NCBI GenBank assembly: GCA_004293915.1
Contig: RDZG01000066.1
Span: 1-58,817 of the forward strand
Direction: 5' to 3'
DNA from: Bacteroidota bacterium
GTDB taxonomy: Bacteria > Bacteroidota > Bacteroidia > Cytophagales > UBA9547
Length of the DNA: 58,817 nt
Part shown: one piece after another, positions 45,103 through 53,322 of the stretch
Position numbering within the stretch: position 1 is the stretch's first letter
How the letters are laid out: each line of letters starts with the position of its first letter
The notes under the pieces: model-generated
Database searches by the model: none
What the model was told of the DNA's origin: nothing
What the model saw: only the letters and a program-made list of their open reading frames with translations
Position numbers and translations under genes: made by a program

Positions 45103-45834
45103 GTGATTCTAAAATCAGAAAATTTATTAAAAAAATATAAAGGAAGAAAAGTTGTAGATAATGTTTCGTTTCAGGTAGAACAAGGTGAAATAGTTGGTTT
45201 GTTGGGTCCAAATGGAGCTGGGAAAACCACAAGTTTTTATATGACAGTTGGTTTAATCAAACCCAATTCTGGAACCATATATCTTGATAATGAGAACATT
45301 ACAGGCTTGCCAATGTATCGTAGAGCTCAAAAAGGAATTGGATATTTGGCTCAAGAAGCATCTGTTTTTAGAGAACTGTCGGTTGAAGATAATATTTTGG
45401 CTGTATTAGAAATGACAACTTTGACAAAAGAACAACAACTAGAAAAAGTTGAAAGTTTGCTCGAAGAATTTAGCTTAAAACATGTACGAAAAAATATGGG
45501 CAAAGTGCTTTCGGGTGGCGAAAGAAGACGCACCGAAATTGCACGTGCTTTAGCTGTAGACCCTAAATTTGTGCTTTTGGATGAGCCTTTTGCTGGTGTA
45601 GACCCAATTGCTGTAGAAGAAATTCAAGGCATAATTTCGAAACTGAAAAAGAAAAATATTGGCATTTTAATTACAGATCACAACGTAGACGAAACACTTT
45701 CGATTACCGATCGAGCCTATTTGATGTATTCTGGAAAATTATTAAAAGATGGAACGCCACAAGAATTGGCTTCAGATGAAGAAGTACGAAGATTGTATTT
45801 AGGCAAACATTTTGAATTAAAACGAAAAGTTTAA
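45103..45834 (+). CDS. lptB: LPS export ABC transporter ATPase LptB
   Basis: LptB powers extraction of lipopolysaccharide from the inner membrane with LptFG and LptC. The 243-residue protein has Walker A G-P-N-G-A-G-K-T (35-42), the signature [14 protein letters not shown], Walker [13 protein letters not shown] (LptB-typical), and the H-loop T-D-H-N-V-D-E-T. The start is GTG at 45103. lptFG and lptC are not in the window. Confidence 0.94.
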   Translation: MILKSENLLKKYKGRKVVDNVSFQVEQGEIVGLLGPNGAGKTTSFYMTVGLIKPNSGTIYLDNENITGLPMYRRAQKGIGYLAQEASVFRELSVEDNILAVLEMTTLTKEQQLEKVESLLEEFSLKHVRKNMGKVLSGGERRRTEIARALAVDPKFVLLDEPFAGVDPIAVEEIQGIISKLKKKNIGILITDHNVDETLSITDRAYLMYSGKLLKDGTPQELASDEEVRRLYLGKHFELKRKV

Positions 45835-45843
45835 AAAAGTTTT

Positions 45844-46104
45844 ATGCCAGAAATTAGCCGTTTTTTAGGAATTATAATTCGTATGTTTTACAATGAACAT
45901 AATCCACCACATTTTCATGCATATTATAATGATTTTCAAGCTGAAATTTCAATTGAAACATTAGAAATAATAAAAGGCAATTTGCCAAATAAAGTTTATA
46001 ACTTAGTAATTGAATGGGCAATTTTACATCAAAAAGAATTATTATCTGATTGGGAATTATTACGTAATGATTCTCAACCAAAAAAAATAAAACCTTTAGT
46101 ATAA
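45844..46104 (+). CDS. DUF4160 protein
   Basis: An 86-residue DUF4160 protein: I-S-R-F-L-G-I-I-I-R-M-F-Y-N-E-H-N-P-P-H-F-H-A, then a helical half ending W-E-L-L-R-N-D. DUF4160 genes commonly precede DUF2442 genes and are suspected toxin-antitoxin modules. It lies 9 bases after lptB and 3 bases before the DUF2442 gene. No separate promoter is visible, so it may ride on the lptB transcript. Confidence 0.8.
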   Translation: MPEISRFLGIIIRMFYNEHNPPHFHAYYNDFQAEISIETLEIIKGNLPNKVYNLVIEWAILHQKELLSDWELLRNDSQPKKIKPLV

Positions 46105-46107
46105 AAT

Positions 46108-46344
46108 ATGATGAATGAACAAATTATAAATATAAAAAGTGTTTTTGTTTTAGGTAATTTTTCACTGAAAGTTCACTTCGAAGATGGACTAGAAAAAGTG
46201 ATAGAAATGAAAAAACATTTTAAATCAGGACTTTCTGCAGATCTAAATGATAGTGCAATTTTTTCTACTGTTAAAGTTGAAAATGGATATTTAATTTGGG
46301 ACAATGGATATGACATTTGTCCTGTTGCAGCTAGAGAATTATAG
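46108..46344 (+). CDS. DUF2442 protein, partner of DUF4160
   Basis: A 78-residue DUF2442 protein: L-K-V-H-F-E-D-G-L-E-K-V-I-E-M near residue 20 and the closing W-D-N-G-Y-D-I-C-P. It is paired with the DUF4160 gene 3 bases upstream. A role as antitoxin or repressor is proposed for such pairs but is not established. Confidence 0.8.
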   Translation: MMNEQIINIKSVFVLGNFSLKVHFEDGLEKVIEMKKHFKSGLSADLNDSAIFSTVKVENGYLIWDNGYDICPVAAREL

Positions 46345-46385
46345 TTTTAAAAATTGTATTATCAAAATATAAAAACAGAATCAAA

Positions 46386-46393
46386 TATTTTTG
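46386..46393 (+). promoter_or_regulatory. -7 element before the GH3 gene
   Basis: TATTTTTG fits TAnnTTTG, 24 bases before the ATG at 46418. No -33 TTTG was found. Confidence 0.45.
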
Positions 46394-46417
46394 ATAAAAT
46401 AGACAAAAAATATATTA

Positions 46418-47923
46418 ATGGGTTTAGTAAATAGTTTAGTTCGATTTTTTTTGGAACCACGAATCACTGAGATTCAGCGATTTATGGACAATCCACATGA
46501 GATGCAACATATTGTATTTAAAGAACTTATATCAAAAGCCGAAAATACCGAATGGGGTAAAAAGTATGATTATGAATCCATAAATTCTTATAAAAAATAT
46601 CAAGAAAGAGTACCAATTTCTACTTACGAACAGCTTTTCCCGTACATAGAACGGGTGTTGAAAGGCGAACAAAATGTACTTTGGCACTCAAAAATAGAGT
46701 GGTTTGCTAAATCATCGGGAACTACAAACGACAGAAGTAAATTTATTCCTGTTTCAAAAGAAGCAATTGACGATTGTCATCACAAATGCGGAAAAGATGC
46801 ATTGGCATTTGTATTCAATAATTATGGCGATACAAAAGTATTTGATGGAAAAACACTATCAATTGGTGGTTCACACTATCCAAATCCTTATAATCAAGAA
46901 ACACGTTGTGGAGATGTTTCGGCAATTATTGTGCAAAGTTTGCCACTTTGGGCAGAATTTTCTAGAGCTCCAAGTCGAGATATTTTTATGCTTACCAAAT
47001 GGGAAGAAAAAATAGAAAAAATGATTCAAAGTACTGTGGATGAGAATATTACAAGCCTTTCGGGTGTGCCTACATGGATGGTTGTGATGCTTAATCAAAT
47101 GCTCGAACACACTGGAAAAAAAAACATAAAAGAAGTATGGCCTAATTTAGAAATATTCTTACACGGAGCCGTTTCATTTGTTCCCTACAAAGATGTTTTT
47201 AAAAAACTTTGTCCAGAAATGGGATTCTTAGAATTATACAATGCTTCTGAAGGTTTTTTTGGTGTGCAAGATAGAAAAAATGCTGATGATATGCTCTTGA
47301 TGCTGGATCATGGAGTGTTTTATGAATTTATACCAATGGAAGATTTTGGTAATGAAAATGCAAAAACGATTACATTAGAAAAAGTAGAATTAAATAAAAA
47401 TTATGCACTTATAATCTCCACAAATTCAGGTCTTTGGCGATATTCTATTGGCGACACAATCAAATTTACAAGCCTAAAACCATATCGTTTTAAAATTTCT
47501 GGACGAACAAAACATTTTATAAATGCCTTTGGCGAAGAGTTAGTAATCGAAAATGCAGATGCCGCTTTAGCAAAAGCTACCAAAGCTACAAATAGTACAA
47601 TAATTGATTATACTGCTGCTCCAATTTTCATCGAAGGAAAATCGAAAGGCGGACACGAATGGCTTATTGAATTTGACAAACAACCTACTGATTTGCAACA
47701 ATTTGCACAACTTTTAGATAAATTTATTCGTGAAATAAATTCGGATTACGATGCCAAACGCTATTCAGATTTGGCTTTGCAAATGCCAAAAATTCAAGTT
47801 TTACCCAAAAATACGTTTTATAATTGGTTAAAATCTAAAAACAAAGTTGGAGGACAACACAAAGTGCCTCGATTAAGCAACGATAGACTGTTTTTAGAAG
47901 AAATTTTACGCCTTTCAACCTAA
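46418..47923 (+). CDS. GH3 auxin-responsive-promoter-like family protein
   Basis: A 501-residue GH3-family protein of the acyl-adenylating superfamily. Conserved stretches include W-F-A-K-S-S-G-T-T-N-D-R-S-K-F-I-P-V-S (the nucleotide loop, about 87-105), Y-N-A-S-E-G-F-F-G-V-Q near residue 273, and W-R-Y-S-I-G-D-T near residue 345. Plant GH3 enzymes join acyl acids to amino acids; the bacterial substrate is unknown. It is often near lptB in Bacteroidota. Confidence 0.88.
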   Translation: MGLVNSLVRFFLEPRITEIQRFMDNPHEMQHIVFKELISKAENTEWGKKYDYESINSYKKYQERVPISTYEQLFPYIERVLKGEQNVLWHSKIEWFAKSSGTTNDRSKFIPVSKEAIDDCHHKCGKDALAFVFNNYGDTKVFDGKTLSIGGSHYPNPYNQETRCGDVSAIIVQSLPLWAEFSRAPSRDIFMLTKWEEKIEKMIQSTVDENITSLSGVPTWMVVMLNQMLEHTGKKNIKEVWPNLEIFLHGAVSFVPYKDVFKKLCPEMGFLELYNASEGFFGVQDRKNADDMLLMLDHGVFYEFIPMEDFGNENAKTITLEKVELNKNYALIISTNSGLWRYSIGDTIKFTSLKPYRFKISGRTKHFINAFGEELVIENADAALAKATKATNSTIIDYTAAPIFIEGKSKGGHEWLIEFDKQPTDLQQFAQLLDKFIREINSDYDAKRYSDLALQMPKIQVLPKNTFYNWLKSKNKVGGQHKVPRLSNDRLFLEEILRLST

Positions 47924-47946
47924 AAACTGCATTATATTTCCAACTA

Positions 47947-47978
47947 TTTGCAAACATCAATTGGGTTTTTTATGTTTA
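47947..47978 (+). promoter_or_regulatory. Promoter before the polyprenyl synthase gene (one mismatch)
   Basis: TTTG (47947-47950), 20-base spacer, TATGTTTA (47971-47978), one mismatch from TAnnTTTG. The ATG at 48000 is 22 bases downstream. Confidence 0.5.
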
Positions 47979-47999
47979 ACATTCGATTGAACTTTTTAT

Positions 48000-48971
48000 A
48001 TGATTCCATTTGATTTTAATGAAGCAACAACAAAACTAAATGCAGAAATAACTGCACTAAATTTTGACAAAAAACCACAAGAACTTTACCATCCTGTTCG
48101 CTATTTTTTGGATTTAGGTGGAAAACGTATGCGTCCGTTACTTTCTTTACTTTCTTGTTATCTATTTGATAATGAATACATTAAAGCTACTAAAGCAAGT
48201 TTAGCCATAGAAATTTTTCATAATTTTACACTTATCCATGACGACATAATGGATAATGCACCTTTGCGAAGGGGCAAACCTACTGTACACGAAAAATGGA
48301 ACCGAAATATTGCTCTTTTGGCAGGTGATATAACGCTTATCGAAGCATATGAACATCTCGAATATTTGCCAAATGAGATAAGAAAAGATGTTGTAAAACG
48401 ATTCAATAAAACGGCATTTGAAGTTTGTGAAGGACAACAATTTGATATGAATTTCGAGCTACGAGAAGAAGTGAGTATCGAAGAATATATCGAAATGATA
48501 CGTTTAAAAACAGCAGTTTTGCTTGGTTTTAGTATGTATATGGGTGCAAAAATTGGTAATGCAACTGAAATAGAAGCAAATAAAATGTATGAAGTTGCCT
48601 TAAATATAGGACTGGCATTTCAGATAAAAGATGATTATTTAGATGTTTATGGAGATGCCAAAAAATTCGGAAAACAAGTTGGTGGAGACATCCTTTCTGA
48701 TAAAAAAACTTTTTTATTATTATCCGCCTTAAAATCAAAAAATAATACTGATTTAAAAAATATAATTGGTAATAAAAATACTTCATCTAACGAAAAAATA
48801 AATAAAGTTTTAGCAATTTATGAGAAAGAAAACATAAAACATATTACAGAAATCGAGATGAAGAAATATTTTGATAAAGCCATCGAAATATTAAAAACTG
48901 TAAGTGCAGACGAAAGCAAAAAAAGTTTTATCTCACAGTATTTCAACGATTTAATGACACGCGAAACCTAA
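48000..48971 (+). CDS. Polyprenyl diphosphate synthase
   Basis: A trans-prenyltransferase of 323 residues that elongates allylic diphosphates, here probably for menaquinone. The first aspartate-rich motif is D-D-I-M-D at 81-85, followed by R-R-G-K-P-T-V-H. The second is K-D-D-Y-L-D near residue 217. G-G-K-R-M-R-P at 40-46 is the isopentenyl-diphosphate site. Chain length cannot be read securely. Confidence 0.92.
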   Translation: MIPFDFNEATTKLNAEITALNFDKKPQELYHPVRYFLDLGGKRMRPLLSLLSCYLFDNEYIKATKASLAIEIFHNFTLIHDDIMDNAPLRRGKPTVHEKWNRNIALLAGDITLIEAYEHLEYLPNEIRKDVVKRFNKTAFEVCEGQQFDMNFELREEVSIEEYIEMIRLKTAVLLGFSMYMGAKIGNATEIEANKMYEVALNIGLAFQIKDDYLDVYGDAKKFGKQVGGDILSDKKTFLLLSALKSKNNTDLKNIIGNKNTSSNEKINKVLAIYEKENIKHITEIEMKKYFDKAIEILKTVSADESKKSFISQYFNDLMTRET

Positions 48972-48976
48972 AATAG

Positions 48977-49468
48977 ATGATTCCTCCAAATACAAAATTT
49001 AGATTTTTAAGGCAAACTGGAGGTGGTATTGTTTACAAACAAAACAGCGATAGAAGCTATCATGTAAAAACAGACGAAGGTTTTTTTATTGATGTTTCTG
49101 AAACTGAAATAGTAGAAGTTGTGGGAGATTTCAAAATAGCAGAAAATATCAAGCCAAAAGAACACAAAAATAGTTTTAATAATCAAAAAAACATACCTAC
49201 AAATACAAATTATTGCCCCGTTTTTGATTTACATTTTGATACTAAAAATAAGCATGTTTTAGATATTCAAATTGCAAATTTCAAACTAAAACTAGCCGAA
49301 TATAAATCGCAAAACATCAAAACATGTATTTTTATACATGGCGATGGCGATGGAATTTTGAGAGAAACTATCCGTAAACTGTTAAAACAAACACCTTTTG
49401 TGTCAAAATACGAGCCAGCAAATTCAATTGCTTATGGCACAGGTGCCACAAAAGTATTTTTGAAATAA
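48977..49468 (+). CDS. Short Smr-domain protein
   Basis: A 163-residue protein. The N-terminal strand-rich region (about 1-55), with G-G-G-I-V-Y and D-E-G-F-F-I-D-V, resembles the DUF2027 tudor-like half, but the domain is short. The C-terminal Smr domain (about 80-163) has V-F-D-L-H-F-D and F-I-H-G-D-G-D-G-I-L-R, the H-G-x-G-x-G motif with G-D-G-D-G spacing. Smr domains nick DNA or RNA, typically in MutS2. Bacteroidota DUF2027-Smr proteins are usually about twice this length. The gene starts 5 bases after the prenyl synthase stop. Confidence 0.78.
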   Translation: MIPPNTKFRFLRQTGGGIVYKQNSDRSYHVKTDEGFFIDVSETEIVEVVGDFKIAENIKPKEHKNSFNNQKNIPTNTNYCPVFDLHFDTKNKHVLDIQIANFKLKLAEYKSQNIKTCIFIHGDGDGILRETIRKLLKQTPFVSKYEPANSIAYGTGATKVFLK

Positions 49469-49517
49469 GTTTTTCGAAATATTTTTAAACAAAATCAATT
49501 TTATCGTTCATACTTTT

Positions 49518-49525
49518 TACTTTTG
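49518..49525 (+). promoter_or_regulatory. -7 element upstream of the SAM-family gene
   Basis: TACTTTTG fits TAnnTTTG, 63 bases before the ATG at 49589. No -33 TTTG and no known leader motif. Confidence 0.4.
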
Positions 49526-49588
49526 CTAAACACAAAAATTGTTTTTCGAGCAATTGATTTAAAATTGGACATAAATTAAAATTCAAAA

Positions 49589-50371
49589 ATGGCAATTATT
49601 ACTTTCACATCAGATTTTGGCACTCGCGACCACTACGTAGCTGCTGTTAAAGCAAAAATTTTTAATTTTAGTCCAAATATTCAGGTTATTGATATTTCGC
49701 ATGCTATCGAACAATACAATCTGGCTCATGGTGCATTTGTATTAAATGCTGTTTTTAGGGATTTCCCAAAAGGAACTGTTCATATCATTTCAGTAAATTC
49801 CCTTAGCAATTTGAACGATAAATTTGTGGCAGTAAAAATGGAAGACCATTATTTTGTTGGTACTGATAATGGACTTTTAAGTTTATTAACCGATAAAACT
49901 TACTCTAGTGTTGAATTGATTTATGACAAATCGCAACCCATAACATTTCCAGAAAAAAATATTTTTGCATTTGCTGCAGTATCTCTTGCAAATGGCAAAA
50001 ACTTATACGATTTAGGTCCAACAATGCCCATAAATTCGCTTTCTAAGCTCATAAATAGAAGGTTGAAAATAACAAAAAATGGTATTGAAGGCAATGTAAT
50101 TCATGTAGATTCTTACGGAAATCTGATTACAAATATTTCTAAAAAACAATTTGAAGAAACTTGTGCAAATCGAAGTTTTACAATACTTTTTGGTAGAGAA
50201 AACACATCAATAATCTCAAAAACTTATTCTACTGTAGATGCTGGCATGTACACAATTGTTTTTAATGACTTAGGATTATTGGAAATTGCAATCAACAATG
50301 GAAATGCTTCGGCTTTATTAAACCTCAAATTTGATTCAAAAGTTTCAATAGAATTTGTGCCAGAATATTAA
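49589..50371 (+). CDS. SAM hydroxide adenosyltransferase (DUF62) family protein
   Basis: A 260-residue DUF62 protein: T-F-T-S-D-F-G-T-R-D-H-Y-V-A at residues 4-17, F-P-K-G-T-V-H-I-I, D-N-G-L-L-S near 91, and the C-terminal G-N-V-I-H-V-D-S-Y-G-N-L-I-T-N motif. Active members hydrolyse S-adenosylmethionine to adenosine and methionine and usually carry V-D-P-G-V-G after the G-T-V-H strand. Here the equivalent reads V-N-S-L-S-N. The fold is clear but the activity is less sure. It is not joined to cobalt-transport genes, a frequent neighbour. Confidence 0.82.
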   Translation: MAIITFTSDFGTRDHYVAAVKAKIFNFSPNIQVIDISHAIEQYNLAHGAFVLNAVFRDFPKGTVHIISVNSLSNLNDKFVAVKMEDHYFVGTDNGLLSLLTDKTYSSVELIYDKSQPITFPEKNIFAFAAVSLANGKNLYDLGPTMPINSLSKLINRRLKITKNGIEGNVIHVDSYGNLITNISKKQFEETCANRSFTILFGRENTSIISKTYSTVDAGMYTIVFNDLGLLEIAINNGNASALLNLKFDSKVSIEFVPEY

Positions 50372-50441
50372 TATTTTATTCGATAAATCTTAATAATAAT
50401 ATGACTTTAATTTAATTTTTAGCTAATGTATGCTAAAAAAG

Positions 50442-50473
50442 TTTGGTCAAACGATTATCTACCTCTACATTTG
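50442..50473 (+). promoter_or_regulatory. gapN-like promoter, full consensus
   Basis: TTTG (50442-50445), 20-base spacer, TACATTTG (50466-50473), an exact consensus match 33 bases before the ATG at 50507. The -33 lies in a small inverted repeat (TTTGgtCAAA). A second inverted repeat (TTTTTAGC / GCTAAAAA, 50416-50439) is immediately upstream, a possible operator. Confidence 0.7.
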
Positions 50474-50506
50474 CCAATAATATTTTGTACAAAAAAATAA
50501 ACTGTA

Positions 50507-52132
50507 ATGAGTTTTAAAGAAACTATTGAGAAAAAATTTATTGAAGAAAGTGCTATTCCACAGGAGTTTAGGCTTGCAAAGGAGGTAAATCAAACCACTT
50601 ATCTATCAAATGGAGTGATGCGTACTTGGTCGGGTACAATGCACACGGTTTTGTCGCCTGTTTGTGTATCAACACCAGAAGGTATAAAGCCAAAAGTAAT
50701 AGGAAGTTATCCATTATGTACCGAAAACGAAGCTTTAGAGTCGCTTGATGCTGCCGTAAAAGCATATAATAATGGTCGTGGCGAATGGCCAACAATGCCA
50801 ATTGGCGAACGAATTGCTTGCATGGAAAAATTTACCGGCAAGATGATTGAAAAGAAAAAAGAAGTTGTGAGTTTAATCATGTGGGAAATCGGTAAATCGT
50901 ATGCCGATTCTGTAAAAGAATTCGATAGAACTATCGAATACATGAACGCAACGCTGGATGCTTTAAAAGATTTAGACAGAAATTCATCACGTTTTACTAT
51001 CGAACAAGGAATTATCGGGCAAGTACGTAGAGCTCCTTTTGGAGTTGTTTTGTGTATGGGTCCATTTAATTATCCCTTAAACGAAACCTTTACAACGCTT
51101 ATTCCTGCCGTTTTGATGGGCAATACCATACTTTTTAAACCACCAAAACATGGTACATTATTGTTTGCACCACTTTTGGATGCGTTCAAAGATTGTTTCC
51201 CAAAAGGAGTTATAAACACCATTTATGGACGTGGAAATACCATTATTCCATCGTTAATGAAATCAGGGAAAATTGATGTTTTAACCTTAATCGGTTCGAG
51301 CAGAGTGGCAGATTCATTGAAAAAAATGCACCCAAAATCAAACCGTTTGCGTGCAGTTTTGGGACTTGATGCCAAAAATGCTGCTATAATTTTAGAAAAT
51401 GCAGATATTGAATTGGCTGTTAAAGAATGTGTATTAGGTTCGCTTTCTTTTAATGGACAACGCTGTACGGCATTAAAAATATTGTTTGTACACAAAAAAA
51501 TAGCAGATAAATTTTTAGTTCGTTTTGCCGAAGAAGTTGGAAAACTAAAATTTGGAATGCCTTGGGAAGCAGGAGTGGCACTCACTCCCCTACCAGAGCC
51601 AAATAAACCTGAATATTTAAAATCGTGTATAGAAGATGCGATTGCAAATGGTGCAAAAATAATGAACGAAAATGGCGGTACAATTGCACATTCGTTTGTT
51701 TATCCTGCTGTAATGTATCCTGTAAACGAAAAAATGAAATTATATCGTGAAGAACAATTTGGACCTGTTATTCCAGTTGTTCCATTTGAAGATATCGAAA
51801 CGCCAATCAATTATTTAATAGATTCAGACCACGGGCAGCAAGTGAGCGTTTTTGGTAACGATTCGGCTCAATTGGCTCATTTAATTGATCCTTTGGTAAA
51901 TCAAGTTTGTCGTGTAAATGTAAATTGCCAATGCCAAAGAGGTCCAGATACATTTCCGTTTACTGGCAGAAAAGATTCGGCAGAAGGAACACTTTCGGTT
52001 GCGAGTGCACTTCGAGCGTTTTCAATTCGAACCATGGTTGCCACAAAATTGACCGAAGAAAACAAAGTTTTGGTTAATAAAATTGTAGAAGACCATCAAT
52101 CAAATTTCCTTTCTACAAAATATATTTTGTAG
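50507..52132 (+). CDS. gapN: NADP-dependent glyceraldehyde-3-phosphate dehydrogenase-like ALDH
   Basis: A 541-residue aldehyde dehydrogenase of the GapN branch, which oxidises glyceraldehyde-3-phosphate to 3-phosphoglycerate without ATP gain. It has P-F-N-Y-P-L-N-E (N-P-F-N-Y-like), K-P-P-K-H, the Rossmann segment L-T-L-I-G-S-S-R-V-A, and the nucleophile Cys in S-F-N-G-Q-R-C-T-A-L-K. The E-L-G-G-K motif carrying the general-base Glu is replaced by V-L-G-L-D-A-K-N. The family call is good; the specific substrate is inferred. Confidence 0.8.
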   Translation: MSFKETIEKKFIEESAIPQEFRLAKEVNQTTYLSNGVMRTWSGTMHTVLSPVCVSTPEGIKPKVIGSYPLCTENEALESLDAAVKAYNNGRGEWPTMPIGERIACMEKFTGKMIEKKKEVVSLIMWEIGKSYADSVKEFDRTIEYMNATLDALKDLDRNSSRFTIEQGIIGQVRRAPFGVVLCMGPFNYPLNETFTTLIPAVLMGNTILFKPPKHGTLLFAPLLDAFKDCFPKGVINTIYGRGNTIIPSLMKSGKIDVLTLIGSSRVADSLKKMHPKSNRLRAVLGLDAKNAAIILENADIELAVKECVLGSLSFNGQRCTALKILFVHKKIADKFLVRFAEEVGKLKFGMPWEAGVALTPLPEPNKPEYLKSCIEDAIANGAKIMNENGGTIAHSFVYPAVMYPVNEKMKLYREEQFGPVIPVVPFEDIETPINYLIDSDHGQQVSVFGNDSAQLAHLIDPLVNQVCRVNVNCQCQRGPDTFPFTGRKDSAEGTLSVASALRAFSIRTMVATKLTEENKVLVNKIVEDHQSNFLSTKYIL

Positions 52133-52150
52133 AAAAATTTATTTTATTCA

Positions 52151-52184
52151 AAAACACCTATCTATAATTTCAGATAGGTGTTTT
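52151..52184 (+). terminator. Intrinsic terminator after the gapN-like gene
   Basis: A perfect 13-bp stem (AAAACACCTATCT / AGATAGGTGTTTT) with an 8-base loop, followed by a T tract. Confidence 0.88.
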
Positions 52185-52267
52185 TGTTTTTATGAGATTT
52201 TGGATAAAAAATAAAAATATATTGTCTTATTTCGCACAAAAAACATTTAATATTTATAATAATACGC

Positions 52268-53074
52268 ATGAAAAACATCATTGAAGCCGCCTGGAACGAC
52301 CGTTCACTTTTGCAAAACAAAGAAACCATACAAACAATTGAGCATATTATCGAAGAACTTGATAAAGGCAGAATGCGTGTGGCAGAACCAACTGCCGATG
52401 GTTGGCAAGTAAACGAATGGATTAAAAAAGCTGTAATTCTATATTTTCCAATACGTAAAATGGAAACCAAAGAAGTTGGAATTTTTGAATTTCATGATAA
52501 AATGAAACTAAAAACAGGATATGAACAATTAGGAATTCGAGTAGTGCCGCCTGCTGTGGCACGTTATGGAGCCTATTTGAGCAAAGGAGTTATTTTAATG
52601 CCTAGTTATGTAAATATTGGAGCTTATGTGGAAGAAGGCACAATGGTAGATACTTGGGCAACGGTGGGAAGTTGTGCTCAAATCGGTAAACACGTGCATT
52701 TGAGTGGTGGCGTGGGCATTGGTGGCGTTCTCGAACCCGTGCAAGCTGCTCCAGTAATTATCGAAGAAGGTGCATTTATTGGCTCTCGTTGTATAATTGT
52801 TGAAGGTGCAAGAGTAGGCAAAGAAGCTGTAATTGGTGCGGGTGTTACCATTACTGGAAGCTCAAAAATAATTGATACCACTTCGGCAGACCGCAAAGAA
52901 TATAAAGGTTATGTGCCACCACGTTCGGTTGTAATTCCAGGTTCTTATACAAAAAAATTTCCTGCTGGCGATTTTCAAGTGCCTTGTGCATTGATTATAG
53001 GACAACGCAAAGAAAGCACCGATCTTAAAACTTCTCTCAATAATGCGTTGAGAGAAAATGATGTTGCTGTATAA
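52268..53074 (+). CDS. dapD: 2,3,4,5-Tetrahydropyridine-2,6-dicarboxylate N-succinyltransferase
   Basis: DapD transfers succinyl or acetyl to tetrahydrodipicolinate in lysine and diaminopimelate synthesis. The 268-residue protein has a left-handed beta-helix with hexapeptide repeats (I-G-A-Y-V-E-E-G-T-M-V-D-T-W, V-G-S-C-A-Q-I-G-K, G-A-F-I-G-S-R-C-I-I-V-E-G-A). The helical N-terminal domain includes G-W-Q-V-N-E-W-I-K-K-A. It is separate from other dap genes in the window. Confidence 0.95.
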   Translation: MKNIIEAAWNDRSLLQNKETIQTIEHIIEELDKGRMRVAEPTADGWQVNEWIKKAVILYFPIRKMETKEVGIFEFHDKMKLKTGYEQLGIRVVPPAVARYGAYLSKGVILMPSYVNIGAYVEEGTMVDTWATVGSCAQIGKHVHLSGGVGIGGVLEPVQAAPVIIEEGAFIGSRCIIVEGARVGKEAVIGAGVTITGSSKIIDTTSADRKEYKGYVPPRSVVIPGSYTKKFPAGDFQVPCALIIGQRKESTDLKTSLNNALRENDVAV

Positions 53075-53111
53075 GAATTATTATTTGTTAATTTATAAAG
53101 AAAGTGTTTTT

Positions 53112-53190
53112 AAGATATTTCATAAAATATCTTTTGAAAATATTTTTTATGAAATAGAAAACTATGCTGATTAAATATTGTCTACGAATG
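53112..53190. other. dapD-mntA intergenic: competing hairpins and a repeat core copy
   Basis: AAGATATT / AATATCTT (53112-53133) forms one hairpin; CATAAAATAT (53121-53130) can instead pair with the ATATTTTTTATG at 53140-53151, so the two are mutually exclusive. TGTCTACGAATG at 53179-53190 is the reverse complement of the core of the 21-bp repeat array (CATTCGTAGACA, 12 of 12 bases). No gene is seen in 53075-53322. Confidence 0.5.
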
Positions 53191-53311
53191 CACAAATAAA
53201 CACTAAAAATTAGTGAATTCGTGGCAAAAATTATAAAACAAAATTTGTTCTTTATTTTAAATTTCTCATCAAAACGTAATTAAAACTAGCTAAGTTTTGC
53301 TGAAAAATCAC

Positions 53312-53319
53312 TAAGTTTG
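53312..53319 (+). promoter_or_regulatory. -7 element three bases before mntA
   Basis: TAAGTTTG fits TAnnTTTG and ends three bases before the ATG at 53323, consistent with a leaderless transcript. It covers an in-frame TTG at 53317, which is therefore not the start. Confidence 0.5.
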
Positions 53320-53322
53320 AGT

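Noticed and set aside
48201-48786. Minus-strand open frames inside the polyprenyl synthase gene
   Set aside because: Antisense shadows of a well-supported gene, without their own start signals or recognisable motifs.
50416-50439. Intrinsic terminator after the DUF62 gene
   Set aside because: The stem TTTTTAGC/GCTAAAAA is preceded, not followed, by Ts on the plus strand, and no minus-strand gene needs it. I note it only as a possible operator.
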